The position numbers and the translations under genes are program-made. A stretch of 64,000 bases of DNA from NCBI RefSeq assembly GCF_036802785.1, contig NZ_DAIRVN010000003.1, forward strand, positions 62,001 to 126,000, read 5' to 3'. The notes under the pieces were generated by a model. That model was not told the origin of the DNA and did no database searches. It saw only the letters and a program-made list of their open reading frames with translations. The DNA comes from Pararhodobacter sp036802785 (GTDB lineage Bacteria > Pseudomonadota > Alphaproteobacteria > Rhodobacterales > Rhodobacteraceae). Of this stretch, positions 40,149-49,278 are shown piece after piece (within the stretch, counting starts at the first letter, position 1; the number at the start of each line of letters is the position of its first letter).

Positions 40149-42023
40149 ATGACTGCAACCACCCCCTCAGACGCCGCTCAGGCGGCGTCTGCGCTGTCTC
40201 CGGCGCTGGTGATCCGTAAATGGGTCGACCGTCTGCTGGAAATCGCCTGCATAAGCCTGATGCTGATTGCGGTGTCGGTCGCCTGCCTGCAAGTGGTCAT
40301 GCGCTACATCTTCCGCTCGGGGCTGCCCTGGCCCGAAGAGGTGGCAACCTGGGTCTTTGCCTGGGCGGTTTTTCTGGGAATGGCCGTGGCAACAGGGCGC
40401 GAGGCGCATATTTCCATCGACGTGGTGCTGCGGCAGCTGTCACCGCTTGCGCGTGAGCGGCTGGAATTTCTGATCCGGGCGATCATGGCGGCGGCAAGCA
40501 TCATGCTGGTGGTGCACGGGCTTGAATATGTTCAGCGCTCCATCGCCGCCTCGCCAGCGCTGCAACTGCCGATGAAACTATTCTTTCTGGCTGTCCCGGT
40601 GGGCGGGGCGATGAACCTGTTCTTTCTGTTCTGGCCCTCTGCCAGACGTGGATTCCTGCAAGGAATTGGCGTGGTGGTGCTGGGCATCCTGATCTATCTG
40701 TCAATCCGCCACGGTGCCGTGCTGGTCTATGGGCAGGCCGGTGTGCCCATCGTGCTGGTGCTGGTTGGTCTGGCCTCCATCGTTATCGGGGTTCCGGTGG
40801 CTTTTGCGCTGTCCTTCGGGGCTTTTGCGGCCTTTGCGGCGGGCAATCCGGTCCTGCTTCTGACCATCTCTCAGAACATGGGTGCGTCGCTCAATTCCTT
40901 TACCCTGCTCGCCATTCCCTTCTTCATCCTTGCGGCGGGGGTGATGAATGCGGGCGGGATCACGCCCCGGCTGGTTGATCTGGCAATGCAGCTTGTGGGC
41001 CATCTGCGCGGCGGGCTGGGGCAGGCCAATGTGGTGACCAACACCTTGCTGGCCGGTGTTTCAGGCTCATCGACGGCCGATGCCTCAACGGTTGCCAAGC
41101 TTCTGGTTCCCGAAATGGCGGCGCGCGGTTACAGCCGCCCGTTTGCCGCGGCCCTGACGGCAGCGGCGTCCACGCTGGCCAACCTCATTCCGCCCAGCCT
41201 TGGCCTGATCATCTATGCCACACTGGCCTCTGTCTCAGTGGGCGCGTTGTTTGTCGCCACCATCGTTCCCGGCCTTCTGGTCGCGGCGACCCTTATGGTG
41301 ATGGTCTATGTGATCTCACGCAGCCGGGGGTATGGCGGCGATATTCCCAAAGCATCCGGAAAACAGCGGATCAAGGCCGCAACACTGGCCATTCCCGCGC
41401 TGATACTGCCGGTGATCATCGTCGGTGGCGTGCGCTTCGGCGTGTTCACCGCGACCGAGGCCGGGGCGATTGCCTTTCTCTATGCCCTGTTCTGCGGCGC
41501 GTTCCTCTATCGCAAACTGACCGTCGGCAACCTTTCTGACGCCATCCGCGACGCGGTGTTTGATACCGTGGTCATCGTCATCATCATTGCCGCCGCCGCC
41601 CCCTTCGCCTGGGTGCTGGCATTCGAGCGGGTACCACAGCAGATCGCCGCCAGCCTTGCGGTTCTGCTGGAAAGGCCCTGGCTGCTGATGCTGGCAATCA
41701 ACGCCTTCCTGCTGTTTGTCGGCCTGTTCATGGAGATGATCGCCTCGCTGGTCATCCTTGTGCCCATCCTTGTGCCGCTGATCATACTCGCCGGGTTCGA
41801 CCCCATCACATTCGGCATTGTCATCGTGCTGAACCTTGTCATCGGTGCGCTGACACCGCCGCTGGGGGTGCTGGTCTTTACCACTGCCCGCGCAGGCGGC
41901 ACCAATGCGACCGAAACATTCCGCGCAATCATTCCCTTTGTCGTGTCGATGATCGCGGTGCTGCTGCTGGTCACCTTCGTTCCCGCCCTGACCCTGCTGC
42001 CGGTTACCTATCTGGGCCCCTGA
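40149..42023 (+). CDS. Fused TRAP transporter membrane subunits DctQ-DctM
   Basis: A 624-residue fusion: the first 160 or so residues are the small four-helix DctQ part (ACLQVVMRYIFRSGLPWPEEVATWVFAWAVFLG), joined through an extra helix to the twelve-helix DctM part (VLVLVGLASIVIGVPVAFALSFG.. PFFILAAGVMNAGGIT.. GVSGSSTADASTVAKLLVPEM.. IPPSLGLIIY). DctM drives Na+-coupled uptake. It makes the binding protein/membrane pair of the hexuronate TRAP system. Confidence 0.93.
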   Translation: MTATTPSDAAQAASALSPALVIRKWVDRLLEIACISLMLIAVSVACLQVVMRYIFRSGLPWPEEVATWVFAWAVFLGMAVATGREAHISIDVVLRQLSPLARERLEFLIRAIMAAASIMLVVHGLEYVQRSIAASPALQLPMKLFFLAVPVGGAMNLFFLFWPSARRGFLQGIGVVVLGILIYLSIRHGAVLVYGQAGVPIVLVLVGLASIVIGVPVAFALSFGAFAAFAAGNPVLLLTISQNMGASLNSFTLLAIPFFILAAGVMNAGGITPRLVDLAMQLVGHLRGGLGQANVVTNTLLAGVSGSSTADASTVAKLLVPEMAARGYSRPFAAALTAAASTLANLIPPSLGLIIYATLASVSVGALFVATIVPGLLVAATLMVMVYVISRSRGYGGDIPKASGKQRIKAATLAIPALILPVIIVGGVRFGVFTATEAGAIAFLYALFCGAFLYRKLTVGNLSDAIRDAVFDTVVIVIIIAAAAPFAWVLAFERVPQQIAASLAVLLERPWLLMLAINAFLLFVGLFMEMIASLVILVPILVPLIILAGFDPITFGIVIVLNLVIGALTPPLGVLVFTTARAGGTNATETFRAIIPFVVSMIAVLLLVTFVPALTLLPVTYLGP

Positions 42024-42069
42024 TTCAACCTGCTGCCTGCCGCCGCCGACCAAGAAAAGGACCGGAAAC

Positions 42070-43095
42070 TTGCGCAAAACCCGCATCGCCATCGTTGGCC
42101 TTGGAATGGCCGTGACACCCCACGCCAAAGGGCTGATGGACCTGTCCGACCGCATCGAGGTTACCCATGCTTTCGCCCCTTCGCCCGCCCGTCGTGCCGA
42201 CTTTTCGGCACGCTTCCCGTTCCCGATGGCAGATTCCCTTGAGAGCATTCTGAACGATCCCGGCGTTGACGCCGTCGCCGTCTTTACCCCGGCCAATACC
42301 CACTGCGATATCGGCCTGGCCTGTGCGCGGGCGGGCAAGCATGTGCTGATGGAAAAGCCGCTCGACATTACCACGGCACGGGCAGTTGAGCTGGTACAGG
42401 GCTGCCGCGCTGCGGGCGTGACATTGGGCGTGGTGCTGCAACACCGCTTCCGCCCGGCCGGGGTGCGCGCTGGCGAACTTCTCGCATCGGGGGCGCTGGG
42501 GCGCATTGTCGGCTGCTCAACCACCATCCGCCTGTGGCGGCCGCAAAGCTACTATGATGAAGCGGGCCGCGGCTCGTTCAGGCGCGATGGCGGCGGCGTG
42601 CTGATCTCGCAGGGCATCCATACGCTTGACCTGATGCTCAGCCTCGCCGGGCCGGTTACCGATGTGACCGGCTTTGCCACCACCACCGCCGTGCACCAGA
42701 TGGAAACCGAAGATATGGTCTGCGCCGGTATACGCTTTGCCAATGGCGCCATTGGCACCATCGACGCGACCACCGCCGCCTTTCCCGGCTTTCATGAGGA
42801 AATCATGATCACCGGCGAGAACGGAACGCTGGCGCTACGCGGGGGTGAACTGCTGGCGCAGTTCCATGACGGGCGCGTGGAGCGGGTGGAAAACGACATA
42901 GCCTCAGGTGGCACGGGGGCAGACCCCATGGCCTTCCCGCATGACTATCATCGCGCCGTCATGGCCGATTTCGCCGATGCCATCCGCGAGCGCCGCGCGC
43001 CAAAGGTGACCGGCGAAGACGCGCTCAGGGTCCATCGGCTGATTGATGCGTTGATCGAGACCGGGCGCTCCGGCGCTCCGGCACGGGTGCGGTAA
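42070..43095 (+). CDS. Gfo/Idh/MocA-family oxidoreductase 1
   Basis: A 341-residue NAD(P)-dependent dehydrogenase: Rossmann part IAIVGLGMAVTPHAKGL, EKPLDITTARA carrying the catalytic lysine (EKP), and a C-terminal alpha/beta domain with GGGVLISQGIHTLDLML. Start is TTG at 42070, supported by AAAGGA 8 nt upstream. In this context it probably oxidises a uronate or its derivative, but members of this family act on many sugars. The gene overlaps the next by 1 bp (TAATG). Confidence 0.87.
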   Translation: MRKTRIAIVGLGMAVTPHAKGLMDLSDRIEVTHAFAPSPARRADFSARFPFPMADSLESILNDPGVDAVAVFTPANTHCDIGLACARAGKHVLMEKPLDITTARAVELVQGCRAAGVTLGVVLQHRFRPAGVRAGELLASGALGRIVGCSTTIRLWRPQSYYDEAGRGSFRRDGGGVLISQGIHTLDLMLSLAGPVTDVTGFATTTAVHQMETEDMVCAGIRFANGAIGTIDATTAAFPGFHEEIMITGENGTLALRGGELLAQFHDGRVERVENDIASGGTGADPMAFPHDYHRAVMADFADAIRERRAPKVTGEDALRVHRLIDALIETGRSGAPARVR

Positions 43096-44111
43096 TGACC
43101 CTGCGTTTCGCCGCCATCGGGCTTGATCACCGGCACATCTATCACATGGTCGCGGAACTGATCGCCGCCGGGGCCCACTGCGCGGGGTATTGCCCCCTGA
43201 CCAGCGACCCGCGTGTTCTGGAAGGCTTCAGGGAGCGGTTCCCCACACTGCCGCCCCTGCCCCGCGATACGCTTTTTGATGATCCCGGCATACAGATCAT
43301 TGTCAGCGCCGCCATCCCCGCCGATCGTCCGGCCATTGCGATCCGGGCGATGCAGGCGGGCAAGGATGTGATGGTCGACAAACCCGGCGCCGTCAGCCTT
43401 GATCAGGTTGCGGCACTGGAACAGGCCGCCGCTGAGACCGGCCGCATCTTCTCTATCTGCTTTTCCGAGCGCTTTGTGGTGCGCGCCTGTGAAACCGCGG
43501 CCCGGCTGGTGGCCGACGGCGCCATCGGCCGCGTGATCCAGACCACGGGTCTGGGGCCGCACCGCCTGAACCGCGCGATCCGCCCCGAATGGTTCTTCCG
43601 CCCGGAAACCTTTGGCGGCATTCTCACCGACCTTGCCTCGCACCAGATTGACCAGTTCCTGTTCTTCACCCGCAGCGCCACCGCCGACATCACCGCAGCC
43701 CATACCGCCAACCGCGCCCTGCCCGATGTTCCCGCCTTTCAGGACTATGGCGAGATTCTTCTGCACACTCCCCATGCCAGCGGCTTCATCCGCGTTGACT
43801 GGTTCACCCCGGATGGTCTGCCCGCCTGGGGCGACGGGCGCCTGTTCCTTCTGGGTACCGAGGGCACGATCGAGTTGCGCAAATATGTCGATATCGCCGG
43901 AAGGCCCGGTGCCGACCATCTGTTTCTGACCAACAACAACGGCACAGAGCATATCGACTGCAGCGCCGAACCGCTGACCTATTTCCCGCGCTTTCTGGCC
44001 GATGTGCGCCACCGCACCGACACAGCCACCCCCCATGGCCATGCCTTGACCGTCACCAGACTGGCGATCAAGGCCCAGGCGATGGCAAATGCCGCAGGAG
44101 GCCGGGAATGA
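43095..44111 (+). CDS. Gfo/Idh/MocA-family oxidoreductase 2
   Basis: A 338-residue second dehydrogenase of the same family, with N-terminal RFAAIGLDHRHIYHMVAELIAAGA, the catalytic-lysine region VDKPGAVSLDQVAALEQA and FGGILTDLASHQIDQFLFF. The glycine-rich loop is poor (no clear GxGxxG), so cofactor binding may be altered. It is distinct from the first dehydrogenase, not a recent duplicate. Overlaps uxuA by 4 bp. Confidence 0.85.
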   Translation: MTLRFAAIGLDHRHIYHMVAELIAAGAHCAGYCPLTSDPRVLEGFRERFPTLPPLPRDTLFDDPGIQIIVSAAIPADRPAIAIRAMQAGKDVMVDKPGAVSLDQVAALEQAAAETGRIFSICFSERFVVRACETAARLVADGAIGRVIQTTGLGPHRLNRAIRPEWFFRPETFGGILTDLASHQIDQFLFFTRSATADITAAHTANRALPDVPAFQDYGEILLHTPHASGFIRVDWFTPDGLPAWGDGRLFLLGTEGTIELRKYVDIAGRPGADHLFLTNNNGTEHIDCSAEPLTYFPRFLADVRHRTDTATPHGHALTVTRLAIKAQAMANAAGGRE

Positions 44112-45319
44112 GGCATACATGGCGTTGGTTCGGCCCCAAAGATCCGGTCCGTACTGAAGATATCGTGCAGGCCGGGGCGGTCGGCGTGGTCACGGCGCTG
44201 CACCATGTGCCCAACGGCATCGTCTGGACAAAGGACGAGATTGCGCAACGGCAGGCCGAGGTGGCGCGGCGCTCCGATGGCACGCCCTCAGGGCTGACAT
44301 GGGATGTGGTCGAAAGCCTGCCGGTCTCGGAGGATATCAAGAAGCAGAAGGGTGACTGGCGCGCTCATATCGCGGCTTACAAAACCTCGCTGCGCAATCT
44401 TGCAGCGGCGGGCATCAAGGTGATCTGCTACAATTTCATGCCGGTTCTGGACTGGACCCGCACCGACCTGCGCTTTCGCCTGCCCACCGGCGCCACCTGC
44501 ATGCGCTTCGATATCCATGATTTCGCGGCTTTCGACATTCATCTGCTGAAGCGCTCAGGCGCCGCCGCCGATTACCCGCCCGACGTGGCCGCCGAGGCTG
44601 GCCGCCGCGCTGCCCTCATGGATGATGCCACCCGCCGTCAGCTGGCCGACAGCATCACCATGGGCCTGCCCGGCTCTACCGAGGCGATGGACCTTGCCCG
44701 CGTCCGTGCGCATCTGGCGGAATACGGCGCCATCTCATCCGCGCAGCTGCGCCGCAACTTCATCGACTTTCTGACCGAGGTGGTGCCGGTTGCTGAACAA
44801 CTGGGCCTGCGGTTGTGTTGCCACCCTGACGACCCGCCCTTTCCGCTTATGGGTCTGCCGCGTGTCATGTCCGATACTGAGGATTACGCCGCCATACTGG
44901 GCGGCGTCGACAGCCCAGCCAACGGCATGACCCTGTGCTCCGGCTCGCTCGGGGCGCGGCCTGACAACGACCTGCCCGCCATGATGGACACCTTCGGCCC
45001 AAAGGTGCATTTTCTGCACCTGCGCAACGTCAGGCGCGACGGGAGCATGATTGCCGGATCGTTCCATGAAGCCGAGCATCTTGAAGGCGACACCGATATG
45101 GTTGCCCTGATCGCGGCGGTGCTGCGTGAAGAAGCCCGGCGCGGGGTTGAGGGCCGCGAAGACGCCAGCATCCCCATGCGCCCGGACCATGGGCAGGAAA
45201 TCGTCGATGACCTGCGGCGCGGCGGTCAGCCCGGCTACCCGCTTGTCGGGCGGCTGCGCGGTCTGGCAGAGTTGCGCGGCGTGGAACGGGCATTGCGCCA
45301 GACAGGGGCTTTCAGATGA
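44108..45319 (+). CDS. uxuA: Mannonate dehydratase
   Basis: Dehydrates D-mannonate to KDG. The 403-residue protein shows the UxuA N-terminus RHTWRWFGPKDPV..IVQAGAVGVVTALHHVPNG, metal ligands in LRLCCHPDDPPFPLMGLPRV and CSGSLGARPDNDLP, and HFLHLRNVRRD..SFHEAEHLEGD. The length is normal. It is translationally coupled to neighbours on both sides (ATGA). Confidence 0.96.
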   Translation: MRHTWRWFGPKDPVRTEDIVQAGAVGVVTALHHVPNGIVWTKDEIAQRQAEVARRSDGTPSGLTWDVVESLPVSEDIKKQKGDWRAHIAAYKTSLRNLAAAGIKVICYNFMPVLDWTRTDLRFRLPTGATCMRFDIHDFAAFDIHLLKRSGAAADYPPDVAAEAGRRAALMDDATRRQLADSITMGLPGSTEAMDLARVRAHLAEYGAISSAQLRRNFIDFLTEVVPVAEQLGLRLCCHPDDPPFPLMGLPRVMSDTEDYAAILGGVDSPANGMTLCSGSLGARPDNDLPAMMDTFGPKVHFLHLRNVRRDGSMIAGSFHEAEHLEGDTDMVALIAAVLREEARRGVEGREDASIPMRPDHGQEIVDDLRRGGQPGYPLVGRLRGLAELRGVERALRQTGAFR

Positions 45320-46731
45320 CCATCGGTGACGGCATCCTCCACCCTGACCGCCTGTTGCCTGCTGAACCCGGCACCCGGTCCATTGCGCGCGACCTTTACA
45401 GCGCCGTGCGTGATCTGCCCATCATCAGCCCGCATGGCCACACCGATCCGGCGTGGTTCGCCAGCGATGCGGCGTTCTCGGATGCCGCCTCGTTGCTGAT
45501 CGTGCCGGATCATTATCTGCTGCGCATGCTGCATGCGCAGGGCATTTCCTATGACGCCCTCGGCGTGCCCCGCCGTGATGGGGCGGAAGTGGCCGCGCCC
45601 CGCGCGGTCTGGCGTTCATTCGCGCAGCAGTATCCTCTGTTCACCGGCACCCCCTCGGCCCTCTGGATTGATCATGCGCTGTCGGCGGTGCTGGGCTGCG
45701 AAGAGCGGCTGACCCCGGACAATGCCGACGCCCTGTTCGATCAGATCAATGCCGCGCTCGCCCGCCCTGATTTCCGGCCCCGCGCCCTGCTTGACCGCTT
45801 CAGGGTCGAGGTCATCGCAACCACCGAAGGCGCGCTTGACCCTCTCACCCATCATGCCGCGCTGGCGCATGATGGCTGGGGCAGCCGCGTGCGCACCACC
45901 TATCGCCCCGATGCGGTTACTGACCCCGACGCCCCTGATTTCCGCACTGACATGGCGCGGCTGGCCGCCCTCACCGATTGCGACACCGCCCGATGGGACG
46001 GCATGATCGAGGCCCACCGCCGCCGCCGCGCCCATTTCCGCGCCCACGGCGCAACCGCAACCGACCACGGCCACCCCTCCGCCATGACCGCCGACCTGCC
46101 CGCCACCGAATGCCAGCGCCTGCTGACCGGCGCGCTGGCGGGCACTCTGACCCCGGCCGAAGCTGAATGCTTCCGGGCACAGATGCTGACGGAAATGGCC
46201 GGGCTTTCCGCCGAAGATGGCATGGTCATGCAGATTCATGCCGGTTCGCGCCGCAATACCGATGCCGCCATGTTCTCTGCCCGGGGGGCCAATATGGGCG
46301 CCGATATCCCCCGGCGGACAGACTGGGTGGGCGGGCTGGATGCGCTGCTGAACCGGCACGGCCACGCCCCCCGGCTGCGCGTGATCGCGTTCACCCTGGA
46401 CGAGACCACCTATGCCCGTGAGCTGGCACCCATGGCGGGCTATTGGCCTGCCTTGATGATCGGCCCGCCCTGGTGGTTCCACGACAGCCCCGCCGGAATG
46501 CGCCGCTATCTGGATCAGGTGGTTGAAACCGCAGGCTTCGCCAATCTCGCCGGGTTCAACGACGACACCCGCGCGCTGTTGTCCATTCCGGCGCGCCATG
46601 ATGTCTGGCGGCGCGCGGTGGCCGGTTTCCTTGCCCGCATGGTCGCCGCTCACCAGCTGGGCCGCACCAGCGCCGAGACAATCGCCACCGACCTCAGCTA
46701 TCACGCGGCAAAAAGGGCCTATCGCCTGTGA
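45316..46731 (+). CDS. uxaC: Uronate isomerase
   Basis: Isomerises D-glucuronate to D-fructuronate (or galacturonate to tagaturonate). A 471-residue amidohydrolase-fold protein with the metal-binding PIISPHGHTDPAWF near the N-terminus, VEVIATTEGALDPL, MVMQIHAGSRRNTD and YWPALMIGPPWWFHDSP..FANLAGFNDDTRALLSIPARHDVWRR. Normal length. First enzymatic step of the locus. Confidence 0.96.
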   Translation: MTIGDGILHPDRLLPAEPGTRSIARDLYSAVRDLPIISPHGHTDPAWFASDAAFSDAASLLIVPDHYLLRMLHAQGISYDALGVPRRDGAEVAAPRAVWRSFAQQYPLFTGTPSALWIDHALSAVLGCEERLTPDNADALFDQINAALARPDFRPRALLDRFRVEVIATTEGALDPLTHHAALAHDGWGSRVRTTYRPDAVTDPDAPDFRTDMARLAALTDCDTARWDGMIEAHRRRRAHFRAHGATATDHGHPSAMTADLPATECQRLLTGALAGTLTPAEAECFRAQMLTEMAGLSAEDGMVMQIHAGSRRNTDAAMFSARGANMGADIPRRTDWVGGLDALLNRHGHAPRLRVIAFTLDETTYARELAPMAGYWPALMIGPPWWFHDSPAGMRRYLDQVVETAGFANLAGFNDDTRALLSIPARHDVWRRAVAGFLARMVAAHQLGRTSAETIATDLSYHAAKRAYRL

Positions 46732-48143
46732 CCCTCCTTACCCGGCTTGATGACCTGCCCGCCACCGTTCTGCGCCCGCGCTATGACCGCGCCGCCTTGC
46801 GCGCGGGCATCCTGCATCTGGGGCCCGGTGCCTTTTTGCGGGCCCATCTGGCGGCCTATACCGATACCGCGCTTGAACACGGTGGCGCATGGGGGATTGA
46901 AACGGCAGGGCTGCGCAACAGCGAGACTGCGGATATCCTGAATGCCCAGAACGGCCTTTACACCCTTCTGGTGCGCGACACCGGCAACACGCAGGCGCGC
47001 GTCATCGGCGCTGTGCTGCGCGGCGTGGCGCCCGGCGATATCCTGTTGCGCATGGCAGACCCGGCCATTCGTATCGTCAGCCTGACCATCACCGAAAAGG
47101 CCTATGGCCTGAACGCGGCGACCGGCGGGCTTGATGCCGCACACCCCGCCATTGCCGCCGATCTGGCTGCGCCGCACGCACCCCAAAGCGCCGTGGGCCT
47201 TGTCAGCGCGGCCCTTGGGTTGCGGCGCGCGGCAGGCCGTGCCCCGTTCACCCCGTTGTCGTGCGACAACCTGCCTGCCAACGGCGCGGTGCTCAGGCGT
47301 CTGGTGCTGGAATACACCGCCCGGCATGACCCCGGTCTTGCCGCATGGATTGGCGACAATGTGCCCTTCCCGTCAACCATGGTGGACCGCATCACCCCCG
47401 CCAGCACTGACGCCACCTATACCGATGCCGCGCGCCTGACCGGCCATGAAGACCGCGCCGCCGTCGAAACCGAGCCGTTCACGCAATGGGTAATCGAAGA
47501 CCGCTTCGCCAGCGGCCGCCCGGCATGGGAGAGGGCTGGCGCGCTTCTCGTCGCCGATGTCACGCCGTTTGAGAAAATGAAACTGCGGATGCTCAATGGC
47601 ACCCATTCGCTTATGGCCTGGCTGGGCTTCATGGCCGGGCATGAATACATCCGCGATGCCATCGCTGACCCGGTGATCGCTCAGGCCGCCCGGGCGCATC
47701 TGAGGGTGGCGGCCAGCACACTTGGCCCCGTCCCCGGTGTGAACCCTGAGCACTATGCGCAAGACCTGCTGGATCGCTTCGCAAACCGTGCCATTGCCCA
47801 CCGCACCGCGCAGATCGCCATGGACGGCACCCAGAAACTGCCGCCACGGGTGTTTGAGCCCGCGACCGAGCTGCTGGCCCGGGGGGCGGATGCAGACAGC
47901 TACGCCCTGATCACCGCCGCATGGATGCATTATGCAGGCGGCATCTGCGCCCGGGACGGGCGCCACCCGTTGCAGGACCCGCGCGAAGCCGAAATCCGCG
48001 CGGCCCTCGCGGCAGCGCCCCCTCAGCCCGCCGGCATTGCGGCTGCGCTCTTTGCCCTTCCGGGGCTGTTCCCCGCCGCGCTGCTGAACAATGAGAAGTG
48101 GCGCGGCGCGGTGACGACGCATCTTGCAAAACTGATGGCCTGA
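46728..48143 (+). CDS. uxuB: Fructuronate reductase / mannitol dehydrogenase family
   Basis: Reduces D-fructuronate to D-mannonate with NADH. A 471-residue long-chain dehydrogenase: HLGPGAFLRAHLAAYTD near the N-terminus, the dinucleotide-proximal ITEKAYGLN, and the catalytic KMKLRMLNGTHSLMAWLG (K..NxxH). GTG start at 46728 overlaps the uxaC stop (GTGA). Family members also act on mannitol or tagaturonate; the neighbours favour fructuronate. Last gene of the hexuronate operon. Confidence 0.92.
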   Translation: MTLLTRLDDLPATVLRPRYDRAALRAGILHLGPGAFLRAHLAAYTDTALEHGGAWGIETAGLRNSETADILNAQNGLYTLLVRDTGNTQARVIGAVLRGVAPGDILLRMADPAIRIVSLTITEKAYGLNAATGGLDAAHPAIAADLAAPHAPQSAVGLVSAALGLRRAAGRAPFTPLSCDNLPANGAVLRRLVLEYTARHDPGLAAWIGDNVPFPSTMVDRITPASTDATYTDAARLTGHEDRAAVETEPFTQWVIEDRFASGRPAWERAGALLVADVTPFEKMKLRMLNGTHSLMAWLGFMAGHEYIRDAIADPVIAQAARAHLRVAASTLGPVPGVNPEHYAQDLLDRFANRAIAHRTAQIAMDGTQKLPPRVFEPATELLARGADADSYALITAAWMHYAGGICARDGRHPLQDPREAEIRAALAAAPPQPAGIAAALFALPGLFPAALLNNEKWRGAVTTHLAKLMA

Positions 48144-48185
48144 GAACCGCCCCAGTTGTCGGCGGAGGCCGGTTTCCCGTGCCTG

Positions 48186-48308
48186 TCAGCTATCCGGACG
48201 CGTGAAATATCCGCGCAGGAAGCCATGCACGGCGGTATGATCGGCGTCACGAGGCAAGGCTGCCTCGGCGGCGGACCCCAGACCATCAAGCGCCCGCAGA
48301 GGCGGCAT
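48186..48308 (-). other. Short ORF or gene-end remnant in the 48144-48540 gap
   Basis: A 40-codon frame, MPPLRALDGLGSAAEAALPR then DADHTAVHGFLRGYFTRPDS and stop. It reads like the C-terminal end of a real protein but nothing precedes it in frame (a stop adjoins the ATG). The remaining gap (397 bp in total) contains the operator at 48435 and nothing else I can support. Confidence 0.2.
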
Positions 48309-48434
48309 TCACGGACCGGTCAACGTAAGAATCGCCCGGCACTTCACGTTGGCCGGTAGGGCCCTGAGCAAACTTCGAACTGGGGATTTGCGGTGCAAAT
48401 TCATGTTTGCTTCTTGCCACTATATCCGCTTTTG

Positions 48435-48450
48435 TCATACCGTAATACCG
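48435..48450 (+). promoter_or_regulatory. Putative GntR/FCD operator, second locus, copy 1
   Basis: TCATACCGTAATACCG, identical to 49244-49259. Its two ATACCG repeats are 8 nt apart. It lies about 90 nt before the start of the GntR gene at 48541, as expected for autoregulation. Confidence 0.6.
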
Positions 48451-48540
48451 CATTGGAATACAACCAACCTTGAACGACCTTCTTTGCACCACCCTTTTGA
48501 GTCCAGCATGATGACCTCGGCCACCCCGGAGACAAGAGCG

Positions 48541-49221
48541 ATGACATTCCTAGTAGACAAGATTCCCGCACCCTTGCGTCAACAGGCAACAGAGAGCATC
48601 CGCAACTCAATTGCATTGGGCCATTTCAAACCCGGCCAGCGCCTGCTTGAACGCGAACTGTGCGAGATGACGGGCGTCAGCCGGACACTGGTCCGCGAAT
48701 CATTGCGCCAGCTTGAGGCCGAAGGGCTGATCGCTGTCAGCGCGAATCGCGGCCCCGTGGTGGTGACGCTTAGCCGGAAGCAGGCCGCAGACATTTACGC
48801 GGTCCGCGCCCTTCTGGAAGCCTTAGTTGCTGAAACTGTTGCAAGAAATGCCCCGCAGAGCAAAATCGACAGCCTCGTTCAGGCGTTTGAAGAGCTTCGC
48901 CGGGAGATCAGCGACCCCGCGCCACTGAACCGTCTGATGGCCAAGAACCGGTTCTATGACTGCATGATCGACTGCGCCGATAACGACGCGCTTGGCACAT
49001 CGCTGCGCATGCTCAATGCCCGGGTGACGCTGCTGCGATCGGCCTCGTTGCAGCGCCCCGGGCGCACGGCACACAGCCTCAACGAGCTTGAACTTCTGGT
49101 CGCGGCGATCCGCCGGCGCGACCCGGAAGCGGCCCACGCAGCCGCCATTCTGCACGTCCGCAGCGCCGCCGCCGCAGCGCTTGAGCACTTCTCGGAAGCG
49201 GAAACGCGCGAAGTCAATTGA
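48541..49221 (+). CDS. GntR/FCD-family regulator (monooxygenase-TRAP locus)
   Basis: A 226-residue regulator: winged helix (LERELCEMTGVSRTLVRESLRQLEAEGLIAVSANRGPVVV) and FCD domain (NRFYDCMIDCADNDALGTSLRMLNARVTLLR). The ATG at 48541 has GGAG 9 nt upstream; ATGs at 48508 and 48511 are alternatives with weaker sites. It is followed by the monooxygenase gene; an identical 16-bp element lies upstream of each. Confidence 0.88.
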   Translation: MTFLVDKIPAPLRQQATESIRNSIALGHFKPGQRLLERELCEMTGVSRTLVRESLRQLEAEGLIAVSANRGPVVVTLSRKQAADIYAVRALLEALVAETVARNAPQSKIDSLVQAFEELRREISDPAPLNRLMAKNRFYDCMIDCADNDALGTSLRMLNARVTLLRSASLQRPGRTAHSLNELELLVAAIRRRDPEAAHAAAILHVRSAAAAALEHFSEAETREVN

Positions 49222-49243
49222 CAGAGCCCAACGCCCATCCTTA

Positions 49244-49259
49244 TCATACCGTAATACCG
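49244..49259 (+). promoter_or_regulatory. Putative GntR/FCD operator, second locus, copy 2
   Basis: TCATACCGTAATACCG, exact repeat of 48435-48450, 20 nt before the TTG start of the monooxygenase gene. Flanking bases extend it to CATAC..GTATG, giving a partial dyad. Confidence 0.62.
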
Positions 49260-49278
49260 TATGCGCAGGGAGGAAACG

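Noticed and set aside
42948..44120. 390-codon minus-strand frame opposite the second Gfo/Idh/MocA gene
   Set aside because: Low-complexity Gly/Ala/Val composition typical of an antisense shadow; the plus strand has the coupled operon.
49261..49278. ATG at 49261 as the monooxygenase start
   Set aside because: No ribosome site precedes it and it abuts the operator; GGAGG is placed 5 nt before the TTG at 49279.
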